64,000 nt of DNA from Ceriagrion tenellum (Eukaryota; Arthropoda; Insecta; Odonata; Coenagrionidae): positions 60,782,964 to 60,846,963 of the forward strand of contig OY720637.1 of assembly GCA_963169105.1 (NCBI GenBank), given 5' to 3'. Positions 63,657 to 64,000 of this stretch are shown here, in pieces (position 1 is the first letter of the stretch; each line of letters starts with the position of its first letter). The notes below the pieces were generated by a model. That model made no database searches and was not told the origin of the DNA. It worked only from the letters and a program-made list of their open reading frames with translations. Made by a program: the position numbers and the translations under genes.

Positions 63657-64000
63657 GGGGGCGTCCATTAATGACGTGAGGCGTTTAGGGGGGGAAGGGG
63701 TCGAGCTGAATCTCACCCAATCTCACGTGGGGGAGTCTCGGCAAATATCAAGTAATTTTTTTCCGCAAGAAACAGTGTAAAATTGCGATAAAACTGGGTT
63801 AAATTAAGTAAAACATGTTTCTCCACTAAAATATGGCTAAATCCTACACAATAACATTTATCGCGGCTATGCGAACGCCACAAAGTAGCACAGTAGCCCC
63901 TCGATTGTTTAGCCGCCACCGGCCAACCGAACTCGCGACTCGATGAACGCTTCGGCGTACGAGCCGGGTAGCAGCGACGAGCGGACAGGTCCCGACCTGT
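63657..64000 (-). mobile_element. MITE K, second copy, runs off the window
   Basis: GCGTCCATTAATGACGTGAG opens it. The following 300 bp match the reverse complement of 20041-20388 (ATTTTTTTCCGCAAGAAAC, TAAAATTGCGATAAAACTGG, GCGAACGCCACAAAGTAGCA). Only about 60% of the element is in view. A reverse frame at 63713-63919 is part of it. Confidence 0.88.

Overview
The window looks like intergenic DNA from a large, repeat-rich arthropod genome, most likely an insect. This is inferred from the mix of elements: CR1/Jockey-type and RTE-like non-LTR retrotransposons, Penelope-like elements (PLEs), tRNA-derived SINEs and miniature inverted-repeat transposons, in an AT-rich background. No host protein gene, rRNA or convincing functional tRNA gene could be supported. 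Nearly every recognisable protein-coding stretch is a piece of a mobile element. Repeat family letters used below (LINE A-G, M, N, P; repeats J, L, Q, R, S, X; MITE K) are local labels for this window.

Layout. 0-3 kb: three 3' fragments of LINE A. 6-12 kb: RTE-like LINE C, E and D fragments; E at 7.3-8.3 kb is nearly intact. 12.4-13.2 kb: a Penelope-like element with a GIY-YIG endonuclease remnant. 13-22 kb: dense small repeats, including SINEs with Ser-GCT-like heads, a 432-bp MITE, three tRNA-like SINE heads with the same anticodon-loop sequence, a 575-bp MITE with a TTA duplication, and three long palindromic insertions. 22.7-23.7 kb: a second PLE. 25-30 kb: a MITE, LINE G, a 163-bp tandem array, LINE A, LINE D with a palindrome nested in it. 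32-41 kb: LINE A, C, D and N fragments and repeat L. 41.5-44.2 kb: LINE F, a PLE with an open C-terminal frame inside (AT)n, and LINE M. 46.4-48.2 kb: a degenerate duplicated block holding a palindrome. 49-54.6 kb: more PLE material. 54.8-63.6 kb: LINE D and B, including a 604-codon uninterrupted reverse transcriptase frame on the minus strand at 56605-58419. The window ends inside a second copy of the 575-bp MITE.

The main finding is a shared architecture. Six palindromic insertions (12.4, 17.0, 21.0, 21.5, 28.7 and 53.8 kb) have the order short direct repeat, arm, spacer, inverted arm, 29-67 nt single-copy extension, short direct repeat (12-17 bp); at 12.4 kb the extension is on the left. 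Two are clear PLEs, one is a likely PLE derivative, two are tRNA-derived SINEs, and one is unclassified. PLE arms across the window also share a core resembling a hammerhead ribozyme, C(T)TGAAGA, stem, GAAA, followed in several copies by a self-complementary helix III (ACTAGT, ACCTAGGT, AGCTAGCT or ACGT). Hammerhead motifs in PLE pseudo-LTRs are established. SINE copies with PLE-like insertion geometry are the less expected part. All calls come from reading sequence by eye; boundaries of degenerate repeats are approximate.
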